Assembly (NCBI GenBank): GCA_016744775.1
Contig: JADGDS010000001.1
Span: 427,542-491,541 of the forward strand
Source of the DNA: Candidatus Marithrix sp.
GTDB taxonomy: Bacteria > Pseudomonadota > Gammaproteobacteria > Beggiatoales > Beggiatoaceae
Direction: 5' to 3'
Length of the DNA: 64,000 bases
Below, one piece after another: positions 7,689-17,049 of the stretch. Position numbers and translations under genes: made by a program. Positions within the stretch are counted from its first letter, which is position 1. Every line of letters begins with the position of its first letter. A model generated the notes under the pieces. It saw only the letters and a program-made list of their open reading frames with translations. It did not search any database and was not told where the DNA came from.

Positions 7689-10073
7689 ATGAAAAAATAT
7701 CTCCTCTCTTTCTTATTGGTGTTTTCCACCATTTATTCGTTACCTGTTAATAGTCTAACTATCAGCCCCACCTCAATTTCGGTTAAACCCGGAAAATCTG
7801 TTGCATTCTCTGTTACTGGCAATACTGGTAATGATTTACGTTGGCTGGCTGTAAAAGGCAATGTGCGCGAACTTCCCGGTGTAGTTATGGATAAAAACTT
7901 AGAAATTCATGAAGGTGGAACTAGTGTTAGTTATATTGCTCCTTTTGAAGCTGGTAGTTATAGTCTTGCTGTAACTGACGGCAAGGCAATGGCAATAGCA
8001 CAGATTTTGGTTAATGATTTACAAAATGCTATTATGACCATGGAAATTTTGGGTGGTAATCGCGATTTATCTGTTGGGGCACAATTAGCCTTATCTTTAC
8101 AAGTTGTATTAGCTGATTTAACTCAGCAAGATAAAACTAAAGCTGCTAAATGGAAAACTAGTGATGATTCTATAGTTGCAGTTGATAATGAAGGTGTTAT
8201 TACTGCTAAAGCGGCTGGTAAGGCTAAGATCACTGCTACTATTGGAGATCAATCTGCTGAAATAGAAATCACAGTGCAAGCAGAAAATGCCACTGGTTTG
8301 GCAGTGGAACCTGCAACTGTTTATCTGACTACTGGTAGTAAACAAACAATTTCCATTAGTAAGATTTTTAAGTCTGGTAATAAACAAGAAGTTGATGCTG
8401 CTGCTTGTGAATTAACTAGTTCTTCTGATGCAGTGACTGTTAATAAAACTGAATTAGAGGCTGTCAGTCAAGGCTATGCTTCAATTAAAGTCAAGTGTGA
8501 TGATTTACAATCTCAAGTGGTTGTATTTGTTAATTCTGCTTTAGCTTTAGAAACTTCACCAGAAAGTTTGACTTTAAGAGCTGGAGCTTCTGATAATTTT
8601 AGTATCAGCGGCGGTGTAGCACCTTATACAGTAACGGCTGATAAAGGGCGCGTTAATGGTAATTCTGGGCATTGGAATTATATAGCGGCAGCTAATGCTA
8701 ATAATGATACTATCACTGTAACTGATCAAGATGGAACTACAGTGACGCTTAGTGTGAAAATTAGTCAAGGATTAATATTATCACCACAAAGCATTGATTT
8801 AGCTGCTAATACAACTGAAAACTTTACAGTTGCGAGTGGTTTAGCTCCTTATACATGGCAAGTAACAGCAGGTATATTGAATAAAATGCAAGGCACAGAA
8901 GTAATTTACACTGCTCCACAAACAAAAGGTGTTTATGAAATTAGTGTTGTTGATCAACAAGGGGATGTGAAAAGAGCAGTTATTAATGTTGGTGGTGATT
9001 TGATTGCTTCACCTCAGCAGTTAATTTTAAATCCTGATGAAGAGCAAAAGTTTTATATTACTGGTGGAACCAAACCTTATAAAATATCAGCTAGTTCTGG
9101 CACATACGCTGAAGATGATGATGGTAATTTTTATTATACAGCACCATCAGTAGCAGGTGATTACAATTTAACTATTAAAGACAAAGAAAATAAGAGTACT
9201 AATATTAATGTTAGCGTTCAATCAAAATTAGCAGTAACGCCGCTAGAATTATTTTTAAAACGCAATGAAGAGGCTGAACTAAATATTAGCGGCGGTTATG
9301 GTAAATATACAGTAACTGCTAAAACTGGGGATGTTAAAGAAAATAAAAGTACTTACAAGGCAGCCAATGTAGCTGGACGTGATCTTATTAGTATTACTGA
9401 TCAAGCTGGTGCTGTGGTACAAGTTGAAGTGTTGGTAAGTTTAGATGGTTTTTACGTTTCTCCGGGCGAAAGTTATATTTTACCGGGTGAAAAAGTGAAA
9501 CTACGTGGATTAGGTGGTACAGCACCATATACTTGGACGGTTAAAGGTGAAGGTGATTTATCTAAAAATGAAGGTGAGCGCGTAACTTTTACAGCTCCAA
9601 AAGTTGCTGGAAAATATACCATTGTAATTAAGGATAATAGTGGTAAAGAAACTGAAGCAACTGTAGTTGTTTATCAAGGAGAATTGAAATTAAGTCCAGA
9701 AATATTGGTGATCGCTCCGGGCAAAACAGCAGAATTAACAGCCTTATTGGGTGTACCTGATTATGTTTGGAGTAATGATCAAGTTGGAGCTTTATCTGCT
9801 ACTAAAGGCAAAACAGTAACTTATACCGCTTCAGACAAGCAAAGTGAAGATATAATTCAATTAGAAGATGCTACTGGTAAATTAAAAACTTTACGTGTAG
9901 TGATTCAAAAAGGGAAATTAAATATGCTTGACTTAATAGCGGGTGCAGATGGAAAAGTAGATGATGCTGAAATGGGTAATGCACTTGGAGATTTTTTTGA
10001 TCCTGAGAAACAAGGTTGGATTGATAGAAGTGATTTGTTTTTGGTGGTAGAACGGTTTTTAAAAGCTGAATAG
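7689..10073 (+). CDS. Secreted Ig-like/BIG2 repeat protein with dockerin-like C-terminal module
   Basis: The protein starts with a Sec signal peptide (MKKYLLSFLLVFSTIYS). One Ig-like repeat is followed by two BIG2-like domains (about residues 115-285; motif ITAKAAGKAKITAT), then six more Ig-like repeats. Residues ~751-794 are the shared module: an EF-hand-like loop GADGKVDDAEM, a helix ending in GDFF, a linker, and WIDRSDLFLVVERFL. That arrangement resembles dockerin but with only one clear calcium loop. The last 228 coding bases (from 9843) are repeated at 10935-11162 beyond a toxin-antitoxin pair. The ATG is preceded by hairpin copy B rather than a clear ribosome site, so translation may be coupled to the upstream gene. 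Extracellular function is inferred. Confidence 0.85.
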   Translation: MKKYLLSFLLVFSTIYSLPVNSLTISPTSISVKPGKSVAFSVTGNTGNDLRWLAVKGNVRELPGVVMDKNLEIHEGGTSVSYIAPFEAGSYSLAVTDGKAMAIAQILVNDLQNAIMTMEILGGNRDLSVGAQLALSLQVVLADLTQQDKTKAAKWKTSDDSIVAVDNEGVITAKAAGKAKITATIGDQSAEIEITVQAENATGLAVEPATVYLTTGSKQTISISKIFKSGNKQEVDAAACELTSSSDAVTVNKTELEAVSQGYASIKVKCDDLQSQVVVFVNSALALETSPESLTLRAGASDNFSISGGVAPYTVTADKGRVNGNSGHWNYIAAANANNDTITVTDQDGTTVTLSVKISQGLILSPQSIDLAANTTENFTVASGLAPYTWQVTAGILNKMQGTEVIYTAPQTKGVYEISVVDQQGDVKRAVINVGGDLIASPQQLILNPDEEQKFYITGGTKPYKISASSGTYAEDDDGNFYYTAPSVAGDYNLTIKDKENKSTNINVSVQSKLAVTPLELFLKRNEEAELNISGGYGKYTVTAKTGDVKENKSTYKAANVAGRDLISITDQAGAVVQVEVLVSLDGFYVSPGESYILPGEKVKLRGLGGTAPYTWTVKGEGDLSKNEGERVTFTAPKVAGKYTIVIKDNSGKETEATVVVYQGELKLSPEILVIAPGKTAELTALLGVPDYVWSNDQVGALSATKGKTVTYTASDKQSEDIIQLEDATGKLKTLRVVIQKGKLNMLDLIAGADGKVDDAEMGNALGDFFDPEKQGWIDRSDLFLVVERFLKAE

Positions 10074-10122
10074 GTAGTTTAAACTTGACATATATATTAA
10101 ATTCTTAACATGGAAATAAACT

Positions 10123-10398
10123 ATGAGTACAATATCTTATAACCAGCAGGCAAGCATTAACCTAAAAATGAATCCAGAATTTAAAGAAGTTATTGTTCGA
10201 GCCGCGCAATTAAATATGATGTCGGTTAATGCTTACCTTATTAATCTTGCTTATGATAATGCCAAACAAGTAATTTTAGAATATGAAAACTTGAAGCTAT
10301 CCAATGAAGAACGTGATAGTTTTATAGCACTGCTCGACAACCCACCCGAACCAACTGAAAAGGCGAAAATAGCTATGCGTAAATATCTGAAAGAGTAA
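10123..10398 (+). CDS. DUF1778 (TacA-type) antitoxin
   Basis: This 91-residue protein has a ribbon-helix-helix-like N-terminus (ASINLKMNPEFKEVIVRAA) and the long helix plus acidic tail typical of DUF1778/TacA antitoxins. These proteins bind operator DNA and neutralise a GNAT acetyltransferase toxin, whose gene starts 8 bases downstream. A TTGACA at 10085-10090 could be a -35 box, but no good -10 box follows it. The pair is located between two copies of a surface-protein tail. Confidence 0.85.
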   Translation: MSTISYNQQASINLKMNPEFKEVIVRAAQLNMMSVNAYLINLAYDNAKQVILEYENLKLSNEERDSFIALLDNPPEPTEKAKIAMRKYLKE

Positions 10399-10406
10399 AA
10401 TTAACT

Positions 10407-10919
10407 ATGATAAATTGTGAGTGGATACTAGAAACGATTAACAAAAAGCATCATCGTTCTAGCTTTGATTGCGGAGAAGCAGATTTAAACAACTACCTCA
10501 AAAGGTTTGCGCGTCAGAATGCAAAAAATAATATCAGCCAAACTTTTGTGGTAGTCTCCCATAAGGATGATAAGAAAATTCTAGGATTTTATAGTTTTAG
10601 TGTGGGAAGCATAGAATTTCATTCATTGCCACAAGATATTTATAAAAGATTACCAAAATATCCGATTCCAATCGCACGATTAAGTAGACTTGCAGTTGAT
10701 AAAACTGCGCAGGGAAAAGGATTAGGGGAATGGCTTGTTATGGATGCTTTTAAACGTTGTGTCAATATTTCTAAAGAAATTGGTATATTTGGTTTGGTAG
10801 TTGATGCTAAACATGAGAGAGCAAAAAAATTTTACTTTCAATACGGTTTTCATGAATTAACAGCCCAATCTATCACACTTTTCATTCCGACAAAAACAAT
10901 AACTGATATGATTACTTAA
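10407..10919 (+). CDS. GNAT acetyltransferase toxin (TacT-type)
   Basis: This 170-residue protein has the GNAT acetyl-CoA site RLAVDKTAQGKGLG (about residues 94-107; QGKGLG is the pyrophosphate loop) and the late motif AKKFYFQYGF, with Tyr143 in the position of the catalytic tyrosine. The N-terminus (F20-D26, FDCGEADLNNYL) is typical of TacT/AtaT toxins, which acetylate the amino group of charged tRNAs and block translation. It is co-transcribed with the DUF1778 antitoxin. tRNA acetylation is known for the family; the specific target here is not determinable. Confidence 0.88.
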   Translation: MINCEWILETINKKHHRSSFDCGEADLNNYLKRFARQNAKNNISQTFVVVSHKDDKKILGFYSFSVGSIEFHSLPQDIYKRLPKYPIPIARLSRLAVDKTAQGKGLGEWLVMDAFKRCVNISKEIGIFGLVVDAKHERAKKFYFQYGFHELTAQSITLFIPTKTITDMIT

Positions 10920-10934
10920 TGACACTGTGATTGA

Positions 10935-11162
10935 AGTGAAGATATAATTCAATTGGAAGATGCTACTGGTAAATTAAAAACTTTACGTGTAGCAATTCAA
11001 AAGGGAAAATTAAACATGGCGGATTTAAGAGCGGGTGCTGATGGAAAAATAGATGATGCTGAAATGGACAATGCAATTGGAGATTTTTTTAATCCAGAAA
11101 AACAAGGCTGGATTGATAGAAGTGATTTGTTTTTGGTGATCGAACGGTTTTTAGGAAAATAA
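10935..11162 (+). pseudogene. Detached copy of a surface-protein C-terminal module
   Basis: These bases repeat 9843-10070 at high identity, starting exactly at codons for SEDIIQLEDATGK and ending with the EF-hand-like GADGKIDDAEM and WIDRSDLFLVIERFL, then a stop. There is an in-frame TGA just upstream (10932-10934) and no ATG or signal peptide, so it is unlikely to be made as a secreted protein. It is probably the original or a duplicated 3' end cut off when the toxin-antitoxin pair arrived. A TTG at 10953 is the only start-like codon and has no ribosome site. Confidence 0.85.
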
Positions 11163-11208
11163 GGATATAAATGTTAAATATTTTAATCCTTTAAGAGAAA
11201 TTTAAATT

Positions 11209-11293
11209 TGTAGGTTGGGCTGACGACAGGAAGCCCAACGAACGAACGTGTGTGGTTGAATTGTTGGGCTTCCTATCGTCAGCCCAACCTACA
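11209..11293. repeat. 85-bp inverted repeat between surface-protein genes
   Basis: The arms begin TGTAGGTTGGGCTGACGACA and end with the near-complement (one mismatch: GACGACAGG versus CCTATCGTC). They enclose a short centre containing AACGAACG. It is of the intergenic palindrome type, with no coding content. Confidence 0.85.
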
Positions 11294-11350
11294 ACATAAA
11301 TTGCCATTTACACAAAATATTTATTTATATAACTATAGGATATATTAATT

Positions 11351-11431
11351 ATGTCAAAAACATTTTATAAACTCATAATATTTATGACGCTGTTCTGGCT
11401 ACAAAATGCCTTTGCAGCTAGTAAAGACTAA
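11351..11431 (+). CDS. Orphan 26-residue signal peptide
   Basis: ATG at 11351 encodes MSKTFYKLIIFMTLFWLQNAFA followed by ASKD and a stop. It is a textbook Sec signal peptide with an AFA cleavage site and almost nothing after it. The stop lies 37 bases before the start of the next secreted protein. It may be the remnant of a truncated surface-protein gene or a leader peptide; nothing else supports a function. Confidence 0.45.
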   Translation: MSKTFYKLIIFMTLFWLQNAFAASKD

Positions 11432-11468
11432 ATGTATATATTTCAACTATAACAGAGGAGATTTATTT

Positions 11469-14400
11469 ATGAATAACTATAAAAATAGTATGTTAAGGGT
11501 TTCGTTATTACTTATACCGCTGCTATTTGCCAATAACTGGGCATTTGCTAATAGTGGACCCACTTATATAAGTGGTTCTGCTAATCCTGCTGCTATTAAT
11601 GCAGGTGAATCTATTCACTTTAAAAGTACTTGGAATGATCCTGATGATGATGAAATTTTCGCAGTTCGGGTTAAATATTGTAAGCAAGGCAGTTCCTTGT
11701 GTGTCACAGAATATTTAGATCCTATTGAAAATGTGTCACAGACACAAAATTATCACTTTGGGCGATATATTCCAATTACTAATGGGGGCACTTATGAATA
11801 TCAATTTATTGCCCTTGATAGAATGCAACCTCCTTATGATTCGGATGATCCTTTACATAGTGAGGAAGAGTTAGGTTGGCATGGTGGCGGCACTTTTACT
11901 GTTATAGGTGATATCAGTCAAACAAAAACTACCCGCGCTACGAAGCTTAGAATGTATTCAACACGAAGTAGTGTAAATCTATCAGTTGACGCTGAGCGAT
12001 TCCCCTTGATTAACTTAGGCTTAGACTGCCCGGGTACACCATTGTTGACCGAAAATGATGTGTCAGTATTTGAAGATGACAGACAACAAAATATTTTTGA
12101 TTTTATACCACCAAGTGGTACTAGTGCTAGAATAGCAGATATAGTGTTTGTACATGATGACTCTGGCAGTTTGGGAGACGAAGCAGCACAAGTCAAGGCA
12201 AACATTCAAACATTTATTGCAAATTTGGCAGCTCAAAATATTGATTTCCGTGTTAGTTTAGTACCATATGGAGGCGGTGGTAGTTTCAGTCCACCTGAAG
12301 GCAAAATTTTGCATAATGGTATTTCACATGACAATGCAGCTGATTTTATCAATGATGTAAACGGAATGATGTTTGACGGTGGAACTGAGAGAGCATTTGC
12401 TGCTATGAAGCTTGCTGTTACTAACACAGTTTGGCGAACTACTACTAATAAGATATTAATCTTAGTCACTGATGAGGATAATGATTATTCAACTGGTGAT
12501 CCTAGTGAAACTGAATTGATTCAGCTACTAAAAGATCAGAATGTCACTATGTATGGTTTAACAGCTGGGGATAGTGAATTTAATAACATTGCCACTGCAA
12601 CAGGAGGTCAGGTTTTTAATATTACTGATCCATTTAGTTCTATCCTAAATGATATTGGACAGTTAGTGTCTTCAAGATATCTGATTCAATATCTAACAGA
12701 TAATGCAGCTTTTGATGGACAAAATAGAGTTGTCAGAGTGAATTCTAGGCTTTGTGACGCTACAGGCAGTTACACACCGGAGTATCAGCTTGATATAAGT
12801 CTAACAGCAGAGACTGAGGCTTTGATTAAAACAGACCAACCTGAGAATGTGTCACTGAAGATTAGTGCTAATATTGCACGCGAAGGCTCAAATGCGAATA
12901 TAACTGCTAGTCTGTTCTATCAAAATAATACACTCGGTACATTTCAGATGTTGCCTATGATAAATAAAGGTAATAACATCTACGAAGGTGTCATACCTGA
13001 TTCCAGTGTTCTTGAACCGTTTGTTAATTTTTATATCTCAGCCACTGATGGTAACATTACTAGGACATTTCCTTCGCTTGATCCTAATCAAAATCCATTT
13101 TCTATTGCAATACTACCAAATCAACGTCCGCTTATTACTCACACCCCGGTTACTTCTGCAAAATTAGATCAGCCTATTGTCATTAATGCAGAGGTAACTG
13201 ATACTACGAGAGAAATCAGTGTAGTGAGGTTATATTACCGGAAATATGGGCAAGTTGTTTATCAGTTTCTTGAGGTAAATCCGAATAAAACCGCAGACTC
13301 GTTCAGCGGAACTATTCCGGCTAGCTTTGTGACTCAGAATGGAGTTGAATATTACCTTTATGCAAAAGATAATTTTGGAGCAACAACTACTGTTGGTACA
13401 CTAGATAATCCTTTTCAAATAAATAACCCTACAGCTAATCATAATCCAATATTAGATGCTATTGCAACTCCACAGACAGTTACAGTTGGTAATCTTTTAA
13501 CTTTTAGTGCTACTGCTACTGATCCAGATGGTGATAAATTAGAATTTAGTTTAAAAAATAACGAACCATCTGGTGCTAATATTAAAAATATTAATGATAA
13601 CAGTGCGGTTTTTGAATGGATACCAAGTGATCCAGGTAATTTTAGTGCTACAGTTGAAGTTACTGATTATGGTTCACCTCGACTAAATGATACACAAACT
13701 GTCAAGATCACAGTTCTTCAAATTTATCAACCTCCAGTTCAGCAAAATATTCCACCTACACTAGAACCAATCTCCAATAAAACTATAGATACAGATGATA
13801 CTTTGCAGATAGAATTAAATGCTATTGATCCAAATGATGGTGATATTCTTAGCTTTAGTCTGGTAGATGCTCCAGATGGTGCTAGTATTAATGATGGTGT
13901 TTTAACTTGGAAAGCTGATCAAGCAGGTGTTTTTAATTTTACAGTTCAAGTTACTGATAATGGTACACCAGCACTCAGTGATCAAAAAACCTTTGAAGTT
14001 ACTGTTAATAAACCTCCACTTTATGTCAAACCCATTTCTAATCAAACTATTGAATTCGGAGAAACTTTAGAAGTAACATTAACTGTGATTGATAAAGATG
14101 GTAATATTGTGAATGATCATAATGGTTTTACTCTAGTCAAAGCTCCAGAGGGTGCTGAGATTAAGGATGGAGTTTTAACTTGGAAAGCTGATCAAGTAGG
14201 TGTTTTTGAGTTTACTGTGAAAGTTACTGATAATGATAATAGCATAACTTTTGAAGTTACAGTTAAGGAACCTCAGTTTAATTTAACTACTGAAATTTCA
14301 CCAATTAATGCAGGAACAATTCAAATTTATCCTAATAAAACTAGTTATAATCTTGATGATCCAATAAACTTAACAGCCACTGTTAAAGATTCAGAATGTT

Positions 14401-16973
14401 ATGAATTTAGCCATTGGGAAGGTGATTGTAGTGGTAGTGAATGTAGCCTGATAATGGATTCTGATAAGAAAGTGATCGCTAATTTTATAGGCAAAGAAAT
14501 TAAATTAAACATTACAGCTAAAAATGGAAAAGTTGAACCAGAAAAATCTGACTATTTATGTGGAGAAAAAGTAGAATTAACTGCCACACCCAATGCAAAT
14601 TATCAGTTTTTAGGTTGGACAGGTTATATTTCTACCAAGAAAAATCCTATTTCTTTAGTATTAAAAGAAAAAGAAAATAATCTATCCGCTATATTTGGTC
14701 CAACAACAAATTTACGCATTAGTCCGGCTAAAGTTCATGCAAAAGTTGGAGATGAATTAACTTTCACAGCTAGCGGCAGTATTAATGGCAATTACTTTTG
14801 GGAAAATTATCAAGGTGAAACTCTTAAATATAAGGTAACTGAAGAAGGTATATTTTATATATGGGTTACTGATGGTAAAGGCTTTGCGTGGAGCCTAGTA
14901 GATAGCACCTCATTAGAAAATGCAATAATTTTAATACGTTTTGCAGCAACAAACTTAAACTTATCTGTAGGTGATAAGCAAATTATTGCACTCAAAGCTT
15001 ATGATGGTAATGGCAATGCAAAAAATATTCTTGGAGATGTCATACTAGAAAGCGAAAATCCTGATATTGCTCAAGTCATGCAAAACGGTCAAGTGACAGC
15101 GCGTGGTGTTGGAACAACTAATATTATAGCTAGTTATCAAGATAAACAAGCAAAACTGCCAGTAACAATAACAGCGCAAAGCCGTGTATTACAAGTGCAA
15201 CCTAAAAATATTATTTTAGCCGAAGGTGATAGTCAGACTGTAAAAGCCTATGAAATAAATCAATCTGGAACTAAAAGTTTATTTAAAGATGCTATTTTAA
15301 ATATTCGTAATACTCAAATTGCCTCAGTGAAAAATAATCTAGTAACAGGGGTGAAAAAAGGATCAACTTGGTTAGATATTGTTGCTGGAAACTTGAATTT
15401 ATCAGTACCAATAATAGTAAGTTTTCGCCAAGCATTAGCAATCACACCATCTACCGCCACGATTATAAAAGGCAAAACAGCAGCATTTTCAGTCTCAGGC
15501 GGCAAACCACCTTATAAATTGATACCAAGCAATGGCATAATACTAAGCGGAGCCAGTGATACCAGCTTCATTTACCAATCTAATAATGTCGGCAGCGGCA
15601 AAGTTAGCGTAACAGATAGCTCAAATGAAACAGTAACAGCTAATATTGACATACTATCTCTTTTAGATGTTACTCCAAAAAAAGCCAAGCTAACAAGTCA
15701 AGAAACTGTAACTTTACAAGCTATTGGAGGCGAAGGTAATTATTTTTGGACAGCCACAAAAGGAGAATTAAGCTCTCTTACTGATAGACGAGTTGAATAT
15801 ACCGCACCCAAAAAAACTGGAACTTATACAGTCACCGTCAGGGATGGATTAGGAAATACTACAGATGTTATAATCTTAGTCGGAGAAGACTTATTGCTAA
15901 GCCAACAACAACTATTCCTAGAACCAGATGAAAGTGTAGAATTAAATATCTTAGGTGGTGAATCACCATATACAGTTGAAGTAGATGCTGGAAATGCTGA
16001 AATAATTGATGATAAACTGAAGTATAAAGCACCTAAAGTAGCGGGTAACTATACACTAACAGTCAGCGATAATAGAAGCAAGAAAGTTAGTGCTGAGATT
16101 AAAATTGCCTTAGATTTAATCATAACGCCACTTTCCAGTCGTATTGACGCTGGTGAAGAATTAATTTTACATGCAGCAGGTGGTTTTGGAACCAAACGTT
16201 GGATAGCCAGTAAAGGAGCTTTAGATAAATTTGAAGGAGAAACAGTAACATGGACAGCTCCCAAGAATTTTGGACCATCTGCTGTTTATGTAACAGATGA
16301 TGCTGGTGCCACTGCTTCAGCCAAATTAGAAGTAGCATCTAGCGGTTTTGCAGTTACTCCTTCAGTACGACACGTGTTCCCAAATAAAAATGCCAATTTC
16401 ACAGCAATAGGAGGCGCAACTCCTTATACTTGGACAGTTGAACAAGGTGATTTTAATGCTATTGACGCTGAAACTATAAACTACCAAGCTGATAATATCA
16501 GAGGCAGTTATAAAGTTGAAGTAACAGACAACAGCGGCAAAAAAGCCCAAGCTCAAGTCAATGTCTATTCCACAAAACTATTTGCCTCACCAAAAATATT
16601 GTATATAAATAAAGGCGAAACTTTGCCAATAACAATAGGTGGTGGTACAGGTGATTATACTGTAAGAAGCACATTAACTGAACTAGCCCAGACATTAAAA
16701 CTTGAAAAAGATGAGCGTAGTATCACTACTGAATACACAGCTCCAAAAAATTTTGAAGGGCGAGATACTATTCATATTTTAGATACAGCGGGCAACTTAG
16801 CAAGCATCAAAGTAGAAATAGCGAAAAAAGATGATATTATTGATATTTATGCTGGTGCAGATGGAAAAGTTGACGAAGCAGAAATGAACTTAGCCATTGA
16901 TGACTTTTTTGCCGGGCAGGCTTGGTTAGATCGAACCATTATGTTTAAAATTGCTGAACAGTTTGTTGATTAA
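11469..16973 (+). CDS. 1834-residue secreted protein with vWA, cadherin-like, InlB-type, BIG2 and Ig-like domains
   Basis: The ATG at 11469 is preferred over an upstream in-frame start because GAGGAG precedes it and the product begins with a signal peptide (LRVSLLLIPLLFANNWAFA). Domains in order: an N-terminal beta domain; a von Willebrand A domain (~220-410) with the metal-site motif DDSGS and ILILVTDED; cadherin/He_PIG-like units (~657-935) with LTWKADQxGVF; two InlB-like repeats (~936-1078); BIG2-like domains (~1158-1320); Ig-like repeats (~1320-1782); and the dockerin-like tail, GADGKVDEAEM plus WLDRTIMFKIAEQF. It is probably a metal-dependent extracellular adhesin. It shares its repeat type and tail with the genes upstream. 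Ligand and anchoring are unknown. Confidence 0.87.
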   Translation: MNNYKNSMLRVSLLLIPLLFANNWAFANSGPTYISGSANPAAINAGESIHFKSTWNDPDDDEIFAVRVKYCKQGSSLCVTEYLDPIENVSQTQNYHFGRYIPITNGGTYEYQFIALDRMQPPYDSDDPLHSEEELGWHGGGTFTVIGDISQTKTTRATKLRMYSTRSSVNLSVDAERFPLINLGLDCPGTPLLTENDVSVFEDDRQQNIFDFIPPSGTSARIADIVFVHDDSGSLGDEAAQVKANIQTFIANLAAQNIDFRVSLVPYGGGGSFSPPEGKILHNGISHDNAADFINDVNGMMFDGGTERAFAAMKLAVTNTVWRTTTNKILILVTDEDNDYSTGDPSETELIQLLKDQNVTMYGLTAGDSEFNNIATATGGQVFNITDPFSSILNDIGQLVSSRYLIQYLTDNAAFDGQNRVVRVNSRLCDATGSYTPEYQLDISLTAETEALIKTDQPENVSLKISANIAREGSNANITASLFYQNNTLGTFQMLPMINKGNNIYEGVIPDSSVLEPFVNFYISATDGNITRTFPSLDPNQNPFSIAILPNQRPLITHTPVTSAKLDQPIVINAEVTDTTREISVVRLYYRKYGQVVYQFLEVNPNKTADSFSGTIPASFVTQNGVEYYLYAKDNFGATTTVGTLDNPFQINNPTANHNPILDAIATPQTVTVGNLLTFSATATDPDGDKLEFSLKNNEPSGANIKNINDNSAVFEWIPSDPGNFSATVEVTDYGSPRLNDTQTVKITVLQIYQPPVQQNIPPTLEPISNKTIDTDDTLQIELNAIDPNDGDILSFSLVDAPDGASINDGVLTWKADQAGVFNFTVQVTDNGTPALSDQKTFEVTVNKPPLYVKPISNQTIEFGETLEVTLTVIDKDGNIVNDHNGFTLVKAPEGAEIKDGVLTWKADQVGVFEFTVKVTDNDNSITFEVTVKEPQFNLTTEISPINAGTIQIYPNKTSYNLDDPINLTATVKDSECYEFSHWEGDCSGSECSLIMDSDKKVIANFIGKEIKLNITAKNGKVEPEKSDYLCGEKVELTATPNANYQFLGWTGYISTKKNPISLVLKEKENNLSAIFGPTTNLRISPAKVHAKVGDELTFTASGSINGNYFWENYQGETLKYKVTEEGIFYIWVTDGKGFAWSLVDSTSLENAIILIRFAATNLNLSVGDKQIIALKAYDGNGNAKNILGDVILESENPDIAQVMQNGQVTARGVGTTNIIASYQDKQAKLPVTITAQSRVLQVQPKNIILAEGDSQTVKAYEINQSGTKSLFKDAILNIRNTQIASVKNNLVTGVKKGSTWLDIVAGNLNLSVPIIVSFRQALAITPSTATIIKGKTAAFSVSGGKPPYKLIPSNGIILSGASDTSFIYQSNNVGSGKVSVTDSSNETVTANIDILSLLDVTPKKAKLTSQETVTLQAIGGEGNYFWTATKGELSSLTDRRVEYTAPKKTGTYTVTVRDGLGNTTDVIILVGEDLLLSQQQLFLEPDESVELNILGGESPYTVEVDAGNAEIIDDKLKYKAPKVAGNYTLTVSDNRSKKVSAEIKIALDLIITPLSSRIDAGEELILHAAGGFGTKRWIASKGALDKFEGETVTWTAPKNFGPSAVYVTDDAGATASAKLEVASSGFAVTPSVRHVFPNKNANFTAIGGATPYTWTVEQGDFNAIDAETINYQADNIRGSYKVEVTDNSGKKAQAQVNVYSTKLFASPKILYINKGETLPITIGGGTGDYTVRSTLTELAQTLKLEKDERSITTEYTAPKNFEGRDTIHILDTAGNLASIKVEIAKKDDIIDIYAGADGKVDEAEMNLAIDDFFAGQAWLDRTIMFKIAEQFVD

Positions 16974-16983
16974 CAAGTAGTTT

Positions 16984-17016
16984 AAACCTGACAGGTTTTT
17001 AAAACCTGTCAGGTTT
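16984..17016. repeat. 33-bp palindromic repeat, copy C
   Basis: The arms are AAACCTGACAGG and its complement, i.e. the outer G-C pair of copies A, B and E is replaced by A-T on both sides. It lies 10 bp after the stop at 16973 and between convergent genes, so it could act in 3'-end formation, although no T-run follows. Confidence 0.9.
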
Positions 17017-17049
17017 GTTCTTGTTTGATCTCTTGGTTTGGGAACGTCA

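Noticed and set aside
16049..16556. Several minus-strand frames across the vWA protein gene
   Set aside because: They are low-complexity antisense shadows with no family motifs or ribosome sites.
1..16973. CRISPR array
   Set aside because: The regular repetition is of protein Ig-like units, with diverged DNA and no identical short repeats with spacers; the 33-bp palindromes are dispersed singly.
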